Assembly (NCBI GenBank): GCA_964432565.1
Contig: CAYSOA010000002.1
Coordinates: forward strand, 1 to 64,000
Direction of reading: 5' to 3'
Source: CAIOHW01 sp964432565
GTDB taxonomy: Bacteria > Bdellovibrionota > UBA1018
DNA length: 64,000 nucleotides
Each line of letters begins with the position of its first letter. Position 1 is the stretch's first letter. The translations under genes were made by a program, and so were the position numbers. A model generated the notes under the pieces. That model was given only the letters and a program-made list of their open reading frames with translations. It ran no database searches and was not told the origin of the DNA. Below are positions 25,690-34,860 of the stretch, piece by piece.

Positions 25690-26823
25690 TCAGGCGCGCG
25701 TCGTGCGAGCCGAGGAGTTCTTCTGTCGCGTATCCAGCCACACCGCGAGCACGATAATCACGCCCTTGATGACCTTCTGGTAAAACTCCGGAATCGCCAT
25801 CAGGCTCATGCCGTTGTTCAAAGTACCGATGAGGAACGCACCCAGCACGGATCCCTGAATCGTGCCGCTTCCGCCCTGGAGGCTCGTGCCACCAATGACG
25901 ACCGCCGCGATCGCATCGAGCTCGAAGAGTTCACCGGCCGTCGGAAGCGCTCCATTCAAGCGAGCGGTAAGGACGGCACCTGACAAACCAGCGAGCGCAC
26001 CCATTGCCGTATAGATCCCGACCGTCACCTTCCGAATAGGCACGCCCGCAAGCCAGGCGGCCTCGGCATTTCCACCCAACGCGAGCGTGAATCGACCGGC
26101 GCGAGTCCGGTCGAGCAGAAACGCCCCGATAACGGCAAGAATGATGAAAATCAGAACCGGATAAGGCAGGCCGTTGTAGCTTCCAAAGATATAGGCGGCG
26201 CCTGCCGCTAGTGCCATGAGCGAAAGAAACGGAACCAGCTTCTCCCTCCATGCCTTCTTCAGGAAAATTACGCGGACTGCGCCCCCAAGAAGGACCACCC
26301 CAAAAAGCCCCAGAGTGAACATGACAGGAAGATACCCCTGTCCGATTTCATTAAAGGCGTCACCGGTCGGTGATACGGCCGCGCCTCCCGAGAAGATCAG
26401 GGCAGCTCCCCGGGCGATCACCATCATTCCCAGGGTGATGATGAAGGGAGCGATCCGATAGCGCGTAATCATGAAGCCATTGAACCAACCCGCAAGGGTC
26501 CCCACGAGGACGGCTGCCAGCAGACTGACCCCAGCCCCGACCCAGGCGTGAGCCCCCTCCCACTCGGCCCAGCCCTGTCGAACCTGCAATAGGCCGGCAG
26601 CAATTCCGCAGAGCGCGACGACGCTTCCCACCGAGAGGTCAATCCCTCCAATCAGAATGACATACGTCATCCCCACGGCAAGGATGCCATTGATGGCCAC
26701 CTGCCGTGCAAGATTGGTGAGGTTGCGAGGCTCGGTAAAAGTTCCGTCGGTCAAAAAGTGCAGCAAAACCGCGAGTCCAGCGAGAATGATCAATCCGCGC
26801 CATGTTCGATTCCCCTGATTCAT
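25690..26823 (-). CDS. Sugar ABC transporter permease (XylH/RbsC-like)
   Basis: A 377-residue inner-membrane protein with about ten hydrophobic segments and the BPD_transp_2 features of pentose permeases: GILAVGMTYVILIGGIDLSV near the N-terminus and VVIGGTSLQGGSGTIQGSVLGA near the C-terminus. FTEPRNLTNLARQVAINGIL resembles XylH more than RbsC. It forms the channel for the sugar delivered by the binding protein at 28394-29403. Its ATG overlaps the ATPase stop (ATGA). It is the third gene of an F-G-H operon, convergent with the transketolase genes with no gap between stops. Confidence 0.9.
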   Translation of the reverse strand: MNQGNRTWRGLIILAGLAVLLHFLTDGTFTEPRNLTNLARQVAINGILAVGMTYVILIGGIDLSVGSVVALCGIAAGLLQVRQGWAEWEGAHAWVGAGVSLLAAVLVGTLAGWFNGFMITRYRIAPFIITLGMMVIARGAALIFSGGAAVSPTGDAFNEIGQGYLPVMFTLGLFGVVLLGGAVRVIFLKKAWREKLVPFLSLMALAAGAAYIFGSYNGLPYPVLIFIILAVIGAFLLDRTRAGRFTLALGGNAEAAWLAGVPIRKVTVGIYTAMGALAGLSGAVLTARLNGALPTAGELFELDAIAAVVIGGTSLQGGSGTIQGSVLGAFLIGTLNNGMSLMAIPEFYQKVIKGVIIVLAVWLDTRQKNSSARTTRA

Positions 26824-28391
26824 AGTGATGCCGCCTCCATGATTTTTTCCTGACTCGCCTCAACGGAATTCAATTCCGCAGAAATTCGTCCTTCGCGCAG
26901 CACCAGAACTCGGTGTGCCAATCCCAGAAGCTCTGGAAGCTCCGATGAAACCAACACGATTGCCATTCCTTCTGCGGCGAGCTTTTGAACCCACTGGTAA
27001 ATCTCGGCCTTGGCCCCGATATCGACCCCTCGCGTCGGCTCATCGAGAAAGAGGACTCGAGGCTGTGTCGCAAGCCACTTCGCGAGAACGACCTTCTGCT
27101 GGTTTCCTCCGCTGAGCTGTCCGACCGTCTGCATCGGGCCCGTACACCGAACCCGAAGATCGTCAATCCACCGGTGCGCCTGCTGACTCTCGCGCTCACT
27201 CGACAGTCGGCCCAGCAGCCCCGCTCTACTCTTGGCTGATGCAGCAAGGCTTACGTTATTTAAAATCGACTGACCGAGCATCAGTCCATTGCCCTTTCGA
27301 TCTTCGGACAGAAACGCCATCCCGGCCCGTAACGAATCCTCCGGTTTTCCGAGCTGAAAAGGAGCGCCTGAAACGAGAACGTCTCCCTGAACCTGATAGC
27401 CCGGTCCTCGAGGTCCCTCAGGGTGGTAAAATCCAAAAAGGGTTTCCAGTACCTCGGAGCGCCCTGCTCCAAGAAGACCCGCAAGGCCCAGGACCTCTCC
27501 CGCTCGAACCGAAAAGGAGACGTCTTGAAGTCGGCGGCGTCCATTCGGGCGACAAAGGCTCAGTCCACGCACATCCAAAACGATCTCTTCACGAGGAGTC
27601 GCCTTTTTGGGAAAAACCTCCCGAATCTCGCGTCCGACCATCGCCTTGAGCAGCAGGGGCTCCAGCTCGGCGCGCTCCCTCAGGGCACCGGCAGCATCTC
27701 TTCGAGAAAACTCTGCCGCATTCTGCCCATCCCGAAGAACCAGAAGACGATCAGCAAGCTCGAAGACCTCATCCATTCGATGGGTAATGTAGAGAATTCC
27801 GCGCCCCTGAGCCTTCAAATCACGAATGATTCGATAAAGGCGCACCACTTCGGACTCACTCAGGGCCGAAGTGGGCTCATCAAAAACCAGAACCCTGGCG
27901 TCGCGATAAAGAGCCCTGGCGATCTCAACGAGCTGTCGAGAGCCGATCGAAAGCTGCCTGACCGGAGTGTCGGCGCGAAGACCAAATCCCAATCCGTCCA
28001 AAAAGACCTGAACCTTCTCGAAGATCGGCGCCCAGGAAATGAGCCGAGGAAGCTGATCCAGAACGAGGTGCTCGGCCACGGTCAGCTCGGGAAACAAGGC
28101 CAGCTCCTGGTGGATCATGGCAATTCCGGCACCATGTGCGTCGTGGGTGTCGTCAAAGGACCGATCCGTCCCATCGATGACCACCCGTCCGTCGAAGCTT
28201 CCATGCGGCCAGACCCCGCTGAGGATCTTCATCAGGGTCGACTTGCCCGCCCCGTTCTCCCCCATGAGGGCCAGCACCTCGCTGCGATGAAGCACGAGAT
28301 TGACCGAATCAAGCGCGCGCGTACCGGGAAAGTCCTTGGTGATTCCCTGCAGTCGCAGCAGCTCTGTTGCGGGTCGTTCGACGTGTACCAC
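26820..28391 (-). CDS. Sugar ABC transporter ATP-binding protein (XylG-like, two ABC domains)
   Basis: A 523-residue tandem ATPase. The first domain has Walker A GENGAGKSTLMKIL and signature QLSIGSRQLVEIARAL followed by VFDEPTSALS. The second has GLAGLLGAGRSEVLETLFG in place of a classical Walker A, signature LSGGNQQKVVLAKWL and LFLDEPTRGVDIGAK. This asymmetry is typical of RbsA/XylG/MglA. It starts at GTG three bases after the binding-protein stop. It powers uptake of a pentose, probably xylose, together with the permease at 25690. Confidence 0.92.
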   Translation of the reverse strand: MVHVERPATELLRLQGITKDFPGTRALDSVNLVLHRSEVLALMGENGAGKSTLMKILSGVWPHGSFDGRVVIDGTDRSFDDTHDAHGAGIAMIHQELALFPELTVAEHLVLDQLPRLISWAPIFEKVQVFLDGLGFGLRADTPVRQLSIGSRQLVEIARALYRDARVLVFDEPTSALSESEVVRLYRIIRDLKAQGRGILYITHRMDEVFELADRLLVLRDGQNAAEFSRRDAAGALRERAELEPLLLKAMVGREIREVFPKKATPREEIVLDVRGLSLCRPNGRRRLQDVSFSVRAGEVLGLAGLLGAGRSEVLETLFGFYHPEGPRGPGYQVQGDVLVSGAPFQLGKPEDSLRAGMAFLSEDRKGNGLMLGQSILNNVSLAASAKSRAGLLGRLSSERESQQAHRWIDDLRVRCTGPMQTVGQLSGGNQQKVVLAKWLATQPRVLFLDEPTRGVDIGAKAEIYQWVQKLAAEGMAIVLVSSELPELLGLAHRVLVLREGRISAELNSVEASQEKIMEAASL

Positions 28392-28393
28392 GG

Positions 28394-29403
28394 TCAGCGC
28401 TTGGCCTTGGAATAGACAGCAGACGCCGGATGAAAGCCACTCTTGATGATCCGAGGCTCCACCTGACTACGATCGATTCCGAAGACCGGGGTATTGATCG
28501 TCACGATTTCGCCAAATCCATTTGCCATTCGAGAGTCGCCCTGAACGACCTTGCCCTGCGCCAGGTCCATTGCAACCTCGGCGGCACGACGAGCCATATC
28601 GTGAATGGAGATCATCACTTCGAACTGCTGCTTGCCGGCGACGATATTCTGGATCGACGCCAGATCGGCATCGGCGCCAGCAACGAAAACCTTGCCGGTG
28701 AGCTTCTGCTCCTCAAGTGCCTGAACCGCGCCGTGCGCCATGCCACTGTTATTGGCGATGATCGCCTGCACATCGTTCTTACGGGTGGTCAGGATATTCT
28801 CGGTGGTCTCCATGGCAAGCTTGGGAGACCAGCCTGGATGATACTGCTTCAGAACGACGTTCACCCCGGGATGCTTCTTGAGCACCTCCAGCACGCCGGC
28901 CGTTCGAGCCTCGGCGACGGAATGTCCGGCCTGCCCCATGAGCACGACGAGATTGCCTCTCCCTTTGAGAAACTTCGCGGCCGCTTCGGCCTGAAGGGCA
29001 CCAACCTTGCGGCTGTCCTCCGTTACGTAGGCATCGAGATCGGCATTTCGACTCAACCGGTCATAAGNNNNNNNNNNTTATCCCGTTTGGCCTGCTTGAC
29101 GAATGCGGTCGCCGTATCGCCGTTCACCGGCTGAATCACGAGTACATCGACGCCCTTCGAGAGCATGTTGTCGACCTCGGATGCCTGCGACTGCTCACTG
29201 TTATTGCAGGAGGCGAACACGACCCGGCCGCCGAGGCGCGAAACCGTCTCCTCAAAGACCTTCTTGTCCCTCTGGTAACGTTCCTCCTGCATGGTGCTGA
29301 GAATGAACCCGACTCTCGGCTGAGCTGCTCGCGCAGTAATCGTCGCCCCGAACATGGCCACTCCTGCAAGGAACCCCACAAACACGCGCAAATCTCTAGG
29401 CAT
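28394..29403 (-). CDS. Periplasmic sugar-binding protein (XylF-like), interrupted by assembly gap
   Basis: About 336 residues, near the size of E. coli XylF. It begins at ATG 29403 (MPRDLRVFVGFLAG, signal ending TARAA before QPRVGF). Upstream of the gap it reads ERYQRDKKVFEETVSRLGG and VDVLVIQPVNGDTATAFV. Downstream of it YDRLSRNADLDAYVTED, VVLMGQAGHSVAEARTAG and the C-terminal AVYSKAKR are in the usual XylF order. The YDRL follows the sugar-contact strand. Ten N (29068-29077) break the frame: with ten bases the two halves do not join, so the gap length is wrong by at least one base. First gene of the transporter operon, divergent from the cyclic-nucleotide gene. Confidence 0.87.
29068..29077. 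other. Assembly gap (10 N)
   Basis: Ten N within the sugar-binding-protein gene. The upstream and downstream coding frames differ by one position across it, so the true length is not ten; 11 or 14 bases would restore the frame and match XylF spacing. Confidence 0.95.
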
Positions 29404-29498
29404 AGCTTGGGGGTACTTTGCCTTCCGTAAAGTGTCAATTCTCCTCCACCTTCGGGCTCGTTCTTGCGACCCCCCCACTAACGTGGCACGCTCTAAAG

Positions 29499-30029
29499 AT
29501 GCAGACCTCAGGTCATTCGGCAAAAAAACTGAGATCCGGACAATCGCTCTTTCAGGAGGGGGAGATCCCCCGAAGCATGTTTCTGGTCCTGAAGGGAACG
29601 CTGTCGATACGCAAGATGAAGGGTGCCACCCATATTGAACTGGCAAAAATTTACGCGAACGAAGTGGTGGGAGAACTGTCGTTTTTTGATCGCCAGCCGC
29701 GAAGTGCCTCGGCCTTCGCCCTCACCGAGGTAGAAGTGGCCGAAGTTCCATTTGAGTCTCTCGACAAGCTCTTCGAGAACACGCCTCCCTACCTCAAATC
29801 CATCATCTCCTCGATGGCCGACCGACTCCGAAAGGCTGACGAAACCATCAAGCGTCTTCAAAGACAAACGGCAGAACACGATTCCGGGGAGCACGCCCTT
29901 GAGGACCATCAGGAGTTCGATGCGGCCTCAGTGCTGGCGGCCACCGGAGAGGAATTGGACGACGACAGTCTTTCGTCAGAGCTGTCGAGCCCGGAATTAT
30001 CCGAGACTGAAGAATCTGACGAAAAATAG
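29499..30029 (+). CDS. Cyclic-nucleotide-binding domain protein without a DNA-binding domain
   Basis: A 176-residue protein. Residues 8-110 are a CRP-type cNMP-binding domain: LRSGQSLFQEGEIPRSMFLV, KGTLSIRKMKG, NEVVGELSFFDRQPRSASAFA (phosphate-binding-cassette region) and VEVAEVPFESLDKLF. There is no HTH after it. A short helix (SSMADRLRKADETIKRLQ) is followed by an acidic, low-complexity tail (SLSSELSSPELSETEESDEK). It probably works as a ligand-sensing adaptor and not as a transcription factor. The ATG at 29499 precedes MQTSGHSAKK. Divergent from the XylF gene. Confidence 0.82.
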   Translation: MQTSGHSAKKLRSGQSLFQEGEIPRSMFLVLKGTLSIRKMKGATHIELAKIYANEVVGELSFFDRQPRSASAFALTEVEVAEVPFESLDKLFENTPPYLKSIISSMADRLRKADETIKRLQRQTAEHDSGEHALEDHQEFDAASVLAATGEELDDDSLSSELSSPELSETEESDEK

Positions 30030-30041
30030 TCGACCCCCCAG

Positions 30042-30521
30042 TCAGGAAGTCCCCACCTGCCGCAGGGCTTCGTAGACAGTGATGGCGACTGCCTGGGACA
30101 GGTTCAGAGACCGGACCCGGGCGTCGAACATGGGGATCCGGAACGAATCCAACGGATATTCGTTCAAAACAGCATCCGGAAGCCCCATCGTCTCCTTCCC
30201 GAAGATCAAATAGCTGCCCGGCTGAAACCGATGTTGAAAAACAGAATTTCCAGCGCGCTTCGACAAGAAGGCCCGGGGCGCATCCTTTGGCATGAACTGA
30301 AGAAAAGCCTCGAGACTGGGATGACGCACCACCTGAAGATGCTCCCAGTAATCCAAACCCGCCCTTCGGAGGTGGGAATCCGTGATCTCGAACCCTAGAG
30401 GTTCCACCAGATGCAGGGTCGACCCTGTTGCGAGACAGAGTCGTCCAATCGATCCCGTATTCTGCGGAATCTCCGGTTCAACAAGCACGACATTCAAGGC
30501 AGCAGCATTCGCTGTCGTCAT
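30042..30521 (-). CDS. trmL: tRNA (cytidine/uridine-34-2'-O)-methyltransferase TrmL (SpoU family)
   Basis: A 159-residue single-domain SPOUT methyltransferase. Motifs: LVEPEIPQNTGSIGRLCLAT at the N-terminus, SYLIFGKETMGLPD in the middle, and the C-terminal knot VRSLNLSQAVAITVYEALRQ. It methylates the wobble ribose of certain tRNA-Leu. The ATG at 30521 follows GGGGAAG at a good spacing; an in-frame GTG two codons upstream is too close to that site. Downstream of asnS on the same strand. Confidence 0.92.
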   Translation of the reverse strand: MTTANAAALNVVLVEPEIPQNTGSIGRLCLATGSTLHLVEPLGFEITDSHLRRAGLDYWEHLQVVRHPSLEAFLQFMPKDAPRAFLSKRAGNSVFQHRFQPGSYLIFGKETMGLPDAVLNEYPLDSFRIPMFDARVRSLNLSQAVAITVYEALRQVGTS

Positions 30522-30543
30522 GAGCACTTCCCCGTCATGGTCA

Positions 30544-31872
30544 CTACGGTCGAAGGGAATTCAACATCCGAGGATACGGAACCGTTTCACGAACATGCTC
30601 GACACCTGTGATCCAGGCGACCGTTCGTTCGAGACCCAGGCCAAACCCGCTGTGAGGAACCGAACCAAAACGACGAAGATCGAGATACCAGGAGTAATCG
30701 GCCTCGGAGAGCCCATGTTCAGAAATTCGACGTCGAAGAACGTCGACACTTTCCTCACGCTGTCCGCCACCGATCACTTCGCCGTAGCCATCCGGCGCGA
30801 TCAGGTCGCACCCCAGGGCATACTTGCCCGTGCCGGAAACTCCGGATCCACCCACCTCATCGGACTGCTTGAAGTAAAACGCCTTGATCTGTGAAGGCAT
30901 GTGGTGAACGAAGACCGGCTTCCCGAACTCTTCACCAAGAGCCGTTTCATGAGGTGCCCCGAAATCCTCTCCCCAGGGAATCGGCACTCCGCGACGCTCC
31001 AGGACCTTCAGGGCTTCGTCATACGAAATGCGGGGAAACGGCCCCCGAACGGACTCCAGCTTGGAAAGATCCCGCTCCAGAATCTTCAACTCCGGCTGGC
31101 GGCGGGCAAGTACCGTCTGGAAAACATGTTCGACGAACTCCTCCGCGAGCCGCATATTGTCCTCGAGGTCCGCAAAAGCAACCTCAGGCTCGACCATCCA
31201 GAATTCCGTGAGGTGCTTTCTGGTCTTCGATTTCTCTGCACGAAACGTTGGTCCGAAAGTGAAGACTCGACCAAAGGCCATGGCACCCGTCTCGGCATAA
31301 AGCTGTCCGGACTGCGAAAGGTAGGCCTTTTCGTCAAAGTACTCCGTCTGGAACAGCGTGGAGGTCCCCTCGCAGGCGGACGGGGTCAGGATCGGAGCAT
31401 CAAACCGGACGAAATCCTTTGAATAAAAAAACTCTTCAATGGCTCGAATGATCTCCGAGCGCACCCGAAGAGCGGCCCACTGCCTCTGACTTCGGATCCA
31501 GAGATGCCGATTCTCCATCAGGAATTCGACCCCGTGCTCCTTGGGGCTGATCGGATACGGCTCGGCAACCGACACCACCTTGAGCGAACGCACTCCCATT
31601 TCAAAGCCTCCAGGAGAGCGAGGTTCCTTGCGAAGAACCCCGGTCACCTCAATCGAAGACTCCTGGGTCAGCTGTTCGAAGGCAGAAAACGAGTCCTCGC
31701 CGCAGTCCCCCTTGAAGAGAACGCACTGCATGAGACCGCTGCCGTCACGAACCACGAGAAACCGGATCTTTCCCGAACTTCGGGAGTGATAGACCCATCC
31801 CCGTACCGTGACTTCTTGTCCCTCATATCGGGCAGCATCCTGAATGAAGAAGGGCGCATTGGAATGACTCAT
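30544..31872 (-). CDS. asnS: Asparaginyl-tRNA synthetase
   Basis: Class IIb synthetase charging tRNA-Asn. The 442-residue protein has an OB-fold anticodon domain (EVTVRGWVYHSRSSGKIRFL), motif 2 GPTFRAEKSKTRKHLTEFWM with VEPEVAF, and motif 3 GFGLGLERTVAWITGVEHVR with the closing RETVPYPR. FWMVEPE separates it from AspRS. The start is the ATG at 31872, with AGGAG seven bases upstream; an in-frame TTG at 31887 is discarded. It is 11 bases after pepA and before trmL, one operon. Confidence 0.95.
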   Translation of the reverse strand: MSHSNAPFFIQDAARYEGQEVTVRGWVYHSRSSGKIRFLVVRDGSGLMQCVLFKGDCGEDSFSAFEQLTQESSIEVTGVLRKEPRSPGGFEMGVRSLKVVSVAEPYPISPKEHGVEFLMENRHLWIRSQRQWAALRVRSEIIRAIEEFFYSKDFVRFDAPILTPSACEGTSTLFQTEYFDEKAYLSQSGQLYAETGAMAFGRVFTFGPTFRAEKSKTRKHLTEFWMVEPEVAFADLEDNMRLAEEFVEHVFQTVLARRQPELKILERDLSKLESVRGPFPRISYDEALKVLERRGVPIPWGEDFGAPHETALGEEFGKPVFVHHMPSQIKAFYFKQSDEVGGSGVSGTGKYALGCDLIAPDGYGEVIGGGQREESVDVLRRRISEHGLSEADYSWYLDLRRFGSVPHSGFGLGLERTVAWITGVEHVRETVPYPRMLNSLRP

Positions 31873-31883
31873 GACGGGACTCC

Positions 31884-33419
31884 TCAAAAATCGATCGCAA
31901 ACTGAGCGAGAGTGCGCACATAGAGGCCACTGGCCCCTCGCTTGGGAATGTACGACAGGTGGGTCAGTCCGTTGGCGACCGCCGCAATATCCAGATGCGC
32001 CCAGCGCATCCCCTTGCGAATGAACTGCTGCATGAAGATGGCCCCGCGAATCGTCCCGCCGGCCGCATCGTTGCAGGAGTTCCTCATGTCCGCAGAGTCC
32101 GACTTCATGTCCTCGAAATACTCGTCAAAAAGCGGCAACTGCCAGATTCGCTCATGGTTCTCGTTTCCAGCCTCGCGAAGCATCTCGATCAGCCCCTCGT
32201 CGTTACCGAGCACCGCGCAGCAATGCTTGCCGAGAGCGACGTTGACAGCACCAGTGAGAGTCGCGGCGTCCACCATCACGTCGGGCTTGAGTTCATGAGC
32301 ATAGTCCAGCAGATCGGCCAGAATGAGGCGCCCTTCGGCATCCGTATTGATGATTTCCACCGTCTTGCCATTTCGGGCTCGAACCACGTTGCCCGGCTGA
32401 ATCGCGCCCCCGTCAGGCATGTTCTCGGTGAACCCCAGCACGGTGACAATTCGATTCGGCGAGTTAAGCATGGCCGCCAGAATCGTCGCTCCGAAGAGGG
32501 TCGCGGCGCCCGTCATGTCATGCTTCATCTCTTCCATCTTGAGGGCCGGCTTGATGGAAATTCCGCCCGCATCAAAGGTAATTCCCTTGCCCACAAAGCC
32601 CACAGTCTTGAGCTTTTTGGCGCCCCTTGAACCCTTCGGCAGATACTCCAGAACAACAATCTTACCCTCGCGCGTCGACCCCTGACCCACGGCAAGAAAC
32701 AATCCCATCTTCTCACGCCGCGCATCCGCCTCGGACAACACACGGCACTTGATGCCGTACTTCTTGGCAAGCCGCTGTGCCTCTGCTGCAAAATACTCGG
32801 GGGTTCCGTGATTCGACGGCTCATTGGACCAGTCACGCGTGATGTTCACGGCCTCAGCAACAGCCATCGCCCTGTGAGCCTCGTCAGCAAGGTGCGAGAG
32901 CACAGAACGATCTTCACTCACGAGAATCAGCCGAGCTGGCATGAACGGAGCCTCGGCTAGATTCTTGTACTTATTGAAAGCGTACGAACTGAGAGCCAAG
33001 CCCTCCAGGAAGGCTCGGCCGTGGGGCACCTGAGAGAGCAGTCCCTCAACAACCAGAGAGGCGGTTTCGACCTTTTCTGCCGCCAGTCGCGACCAGAGCA
33101 GGCCAGCAACAACTCGTGCCTTCTCCGGAGTGAGGTCGGCAACTTTCCCCATCCCCACAAACAGGACGTTCTTCGAGGGGGCAATCCCCGCAAAACGCAT
33201 CATCTGGAATGAACCGTGCCGGGCGGAAAAGGACTCTTCCTTCAGGAAGCGAGCGAGTAGATCCCGGTATCGTGCCCCCTCCGGCAGCATCAACTTTCGG
33301 TTCTCCCCCTGAAAAACCGGGACGACCTCGGTATCCACGGAAGGCAAGGCGCGACGCGCCTCAATGATCAACGCTTTTGCTGCTGTATTGACGGTTTTCC
33401 GAGCGGTACCTGAAGCCAT
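31884..33419 (-). CDS. pepA: Leucyl (cytosol) aminopeptidase
   Basis: M17 manganese/zinc aminopeptidase that releases N-terminal residues from peptides. 511 residues. The C-terminal catalytic half has VGKGITFDAGGISIKPALKM and the metal-binding signature NTDAEGRLILADLL, then TLTGAVNVALGK. RNSCNDAAGGTIRGAIFMQQ follows, with the conserved Gly-rich loop and WAHLDIA. The N-terminal third is the usual variable macrodomain-like region. First gene of pepA-asnS-trmL, divergent from the LptF/G permease with only 37 bp between starts. Confidence 0.95.
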   Translation of the reverse strand: MASGTARKTVNTAAKALIIEARRALPSVDTEVVPVFQGENRKLMLPEGARYRDLLARFLKEESFSARHGSFQMMRFAGIAPSKNVLFVGMGKVADLTPEKARVVAGLLWSRLAAEKVETASLVVEGLLSQVPHGRAFLEGLALSSYAFNKYKNLAEAPFMPARLILVSEDRSVLSHLADEAHRAMAVAEAVNITRDWSNEPSNHGTPEYFAAEAQRLAKKYGIKCRVLSEADARREKMGLFLAVGQGSTREGKIVVLEYLPKGSRGAKKLKTVGFVGKGITFDAGGISIKPALKMEEMKHDMTGAATLFGATILAAMLNSPNRIVTVLGFTENMPDGGAIQPGNVVRARNGKTVEIINTDAEGRLILADLLDYAHELKPDVMVDAATLTGAVNVALGKHCCAVLGNDEGLIEMLREAGNENHERIWQLPLFDEYFEDMKSDSADMRNSCNDAAGGTIRGAIFMQQFIRKGMRWAHLDIAAVANGLTHLSYIPKRGASGLYVRTLAQFAIDF

Positions 33420-33456
33420 GAAAAGCCCCCAAAAATGAAGATGATTCTCTAGTTAA

Positions 33457-34656
33457 ATGAATGAGTTTTCCCTTAACATAGGGGCAGTTCATGTTGAAGC
33501 AGTATCCCAAACGAGGGAGTCCGCCCCAGCGAGACGCATGATAAACGCACGACTCCGACCACGCCTGGTCGACAGATATGTTCTGACCGAGATTCTGACC
33601 CCGCTCTTCGGCGGAGTCCTGTTCTTCACTTTTATCTTTCTCATGTTCCAGCTGCTACGACTTGCCGAATTCTTCATCGTGCATGGCGTACCCCTCCTCC
33701 AGCTTCTGCATGTCTCGGCACTGATGTGCCTCTCCTTTCTTCCTTTTGCCCTTCCGATTTCCTATCTTATTTCCCTGCTGCTGGGGTTCGGACGTCTCTC
33801 GATGGACAGTGAGCTCATCGCCCTGAAAGCCTCAGGGATCTCATTAAACCGCCTGATCGTGAGCCCCCTGATTCTCGCGGCCGCGCTCGCGGGATTCTCA
33901 CTTCACCTCAACCTCGACTGGGTTCCCCGAGCCGAGCGAGCGCTCAAGGAGCGCCTGACGGCCATTGGAAGCACCCGGCTGATTAGCTCGATTCAGGAAG
34001 GAACCTTCAATCGGGGGTTCTTTGACCTACTCGTCTACGCCGATCGTGTGGATCCCAACTCGAATCGGATGGCTGGCGTCTTTATCTATGACGAGAGGCA
34101 CCCATCCAGCCCGCTGACGGTGGTCGCCAGAACGGGAAAGTGGAACACGCGAGTGGAGCCGAACGGCGGCACCACCGCCACACTCCAGCTCAAGGACGGG
34201 AACATCCATCGAAGCAACTCCAGAGAGGGCAGCTACCAGAAAATTGACTTCGAGGAATACCGTCTCTTCCTCAAGACCGATCCCGGGCAAAAGTCCGCCC
34301 AACAGAAGCCGAAGATGCTGACCTTTCCCGAACTGAGACGCGGCATCGAAACTTCCCAGAACAATCCGAGGCAACAACGAATCCTCCAAGGTGAGCTCTG
34401 GCGACGCATTGCCGTGGCGCTCGCGCCGCTGGCCTTCGTGCTCCTTGGAGTGGGGGCCGGAATTCAACCCACGCGTTCGGTGAAGTCGGGGGCCACTCTG
34501 GTGGCCCTGCTGGTTTTGCTCCTCTACTACTCCTTCCTGGGGGCGGGATCCTCTCTGGCAGAGTCAGGAAGACTTCCGGCGCCCTTCGCCCTTCAGCTCG
34601 GAAACCTCGCGATCTTGTCTTGGGGATGGACGGCATTCACTCGTTCACGACGCTGA
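33457..34656 (+). CDS. LptF/LptG family permease (YjgP/YjgQ)
   Basis: Inner-membrane part of the Lpt machine that moves LPS to the outer membrane. The 399-residue protein has three N-terminal transmembrane segments (LFGGVLFFTFIFLMFQLLRL, then two), a periplasmic beta-jellyroll domain (about 180-300: AGVFIYDERHPSSPLTVVAR, YQKIDFEEYRLFL), and three C-terminal segments (ALAPLAFVLLGVGAGI and following). LSMDSELIALKASGISLNRL is the family's conserved cytoplasmic stretch. Alternative starts are 33457 and 33538 (MINARLRPRL); neither has a strong ribosome site. Whether it is F or G cannot be decided, and no second copy is present here. Confidence 0.88.
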   Translation: MNEFSLNIGAVHVEAVSQTRESAPARRMINARLRPRLVDRYVLTEILTPLFGGVLFFTFIFLMFQLLRLAEFFIVHGVPLLQLLHVSALMCLSFLPFALPISYLISLLLGFGRLSMDSELIALKASGISLNRLIVSPLILAAALAGFSLHLNLDWVPRAERALKERLTAIGSTRLISSIQEGTFNRGFFDLLVYADRVDPNSNRMAGVFIYDERHPSSPLTVVARTGKWNTRVEPNGGTTATLQLKDGNIHRSNSREGSYQKIDFEEYRLFLKTDPGQKSAQQKPKMLTFPELRRGIETSQNNPRQQRILQGELWRRIAVALAPLAFVLLGVGAGIQPTRSVKSGATLVALLVLLLYYSFLGAGSSLAESGRLPAPFALQLGNLAILSWGWTAFTRSRR

Positions 34657-34751
34657 ACCGCCTGACGAACAGACGAACTCCCGCAGCCAGAGCGGCTCCA
34701 TCATGACAATCGCTTGACACAATTCTTGAGAAGCCGCGACCAGAGCGGCTC

Positions 34752-34860
34752 TGGGGATAACTCCGGAATAACGAACGAATTATCAGCTTTATAAGATAAA
34801 ATATCTAGTCAAATTATATACTTATGCATTGTGGAAAACTCGACACTACCCTGTGGATAA
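34752..34860. other. AT-rich island flanked by DnaA-box-like 9-mers (possible oriC or DnaA-binding locus)
   Basis: TGTGGATAA at 34852-34860 is the exact complement of the consensus DnaA box TTATCCACA. TGTGGAAAA (34830-34838) and TGGGGATAA (34752-34760) each differ by one base. All three have the same orientation, and the first two start 22 bp apart. Between the outer boxes lies about 55 bp with very high AT content (34772-34828: TTATAAGATAAAATATC, AAATTATATACTTATGC), far from the surrounding GC-rich DNA and resembling an unwinding element. The rightmost box is inside the 3' end of the RodZ-like gene. dnaA, dnaN, gidA and rpmH are absent, so this may be an ectopic DnaA site or an AT-rich intergenic region. 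Confidence 0.35.

Noticed and set aside
27423..28415. 330-codon plus-strand reading opposite the XylG-like ATPase
   Set aside because: Antisense shadow of a clear ABC ATPase.
34657..34751. Sigma70 promoter from TTGACA at 34714
   Set aside because: No -10 box at 16-18 bp spacing.
34740..34754. CCAGAG-CGG-CTCTGG hairpin as terminator of the LptF/G gene
   Set aside because: No T-run; the stem overlaps a DnaA-box-like 9-mer, and a CCAGAGCGGCT direct repeat lies 50 bp upstream.
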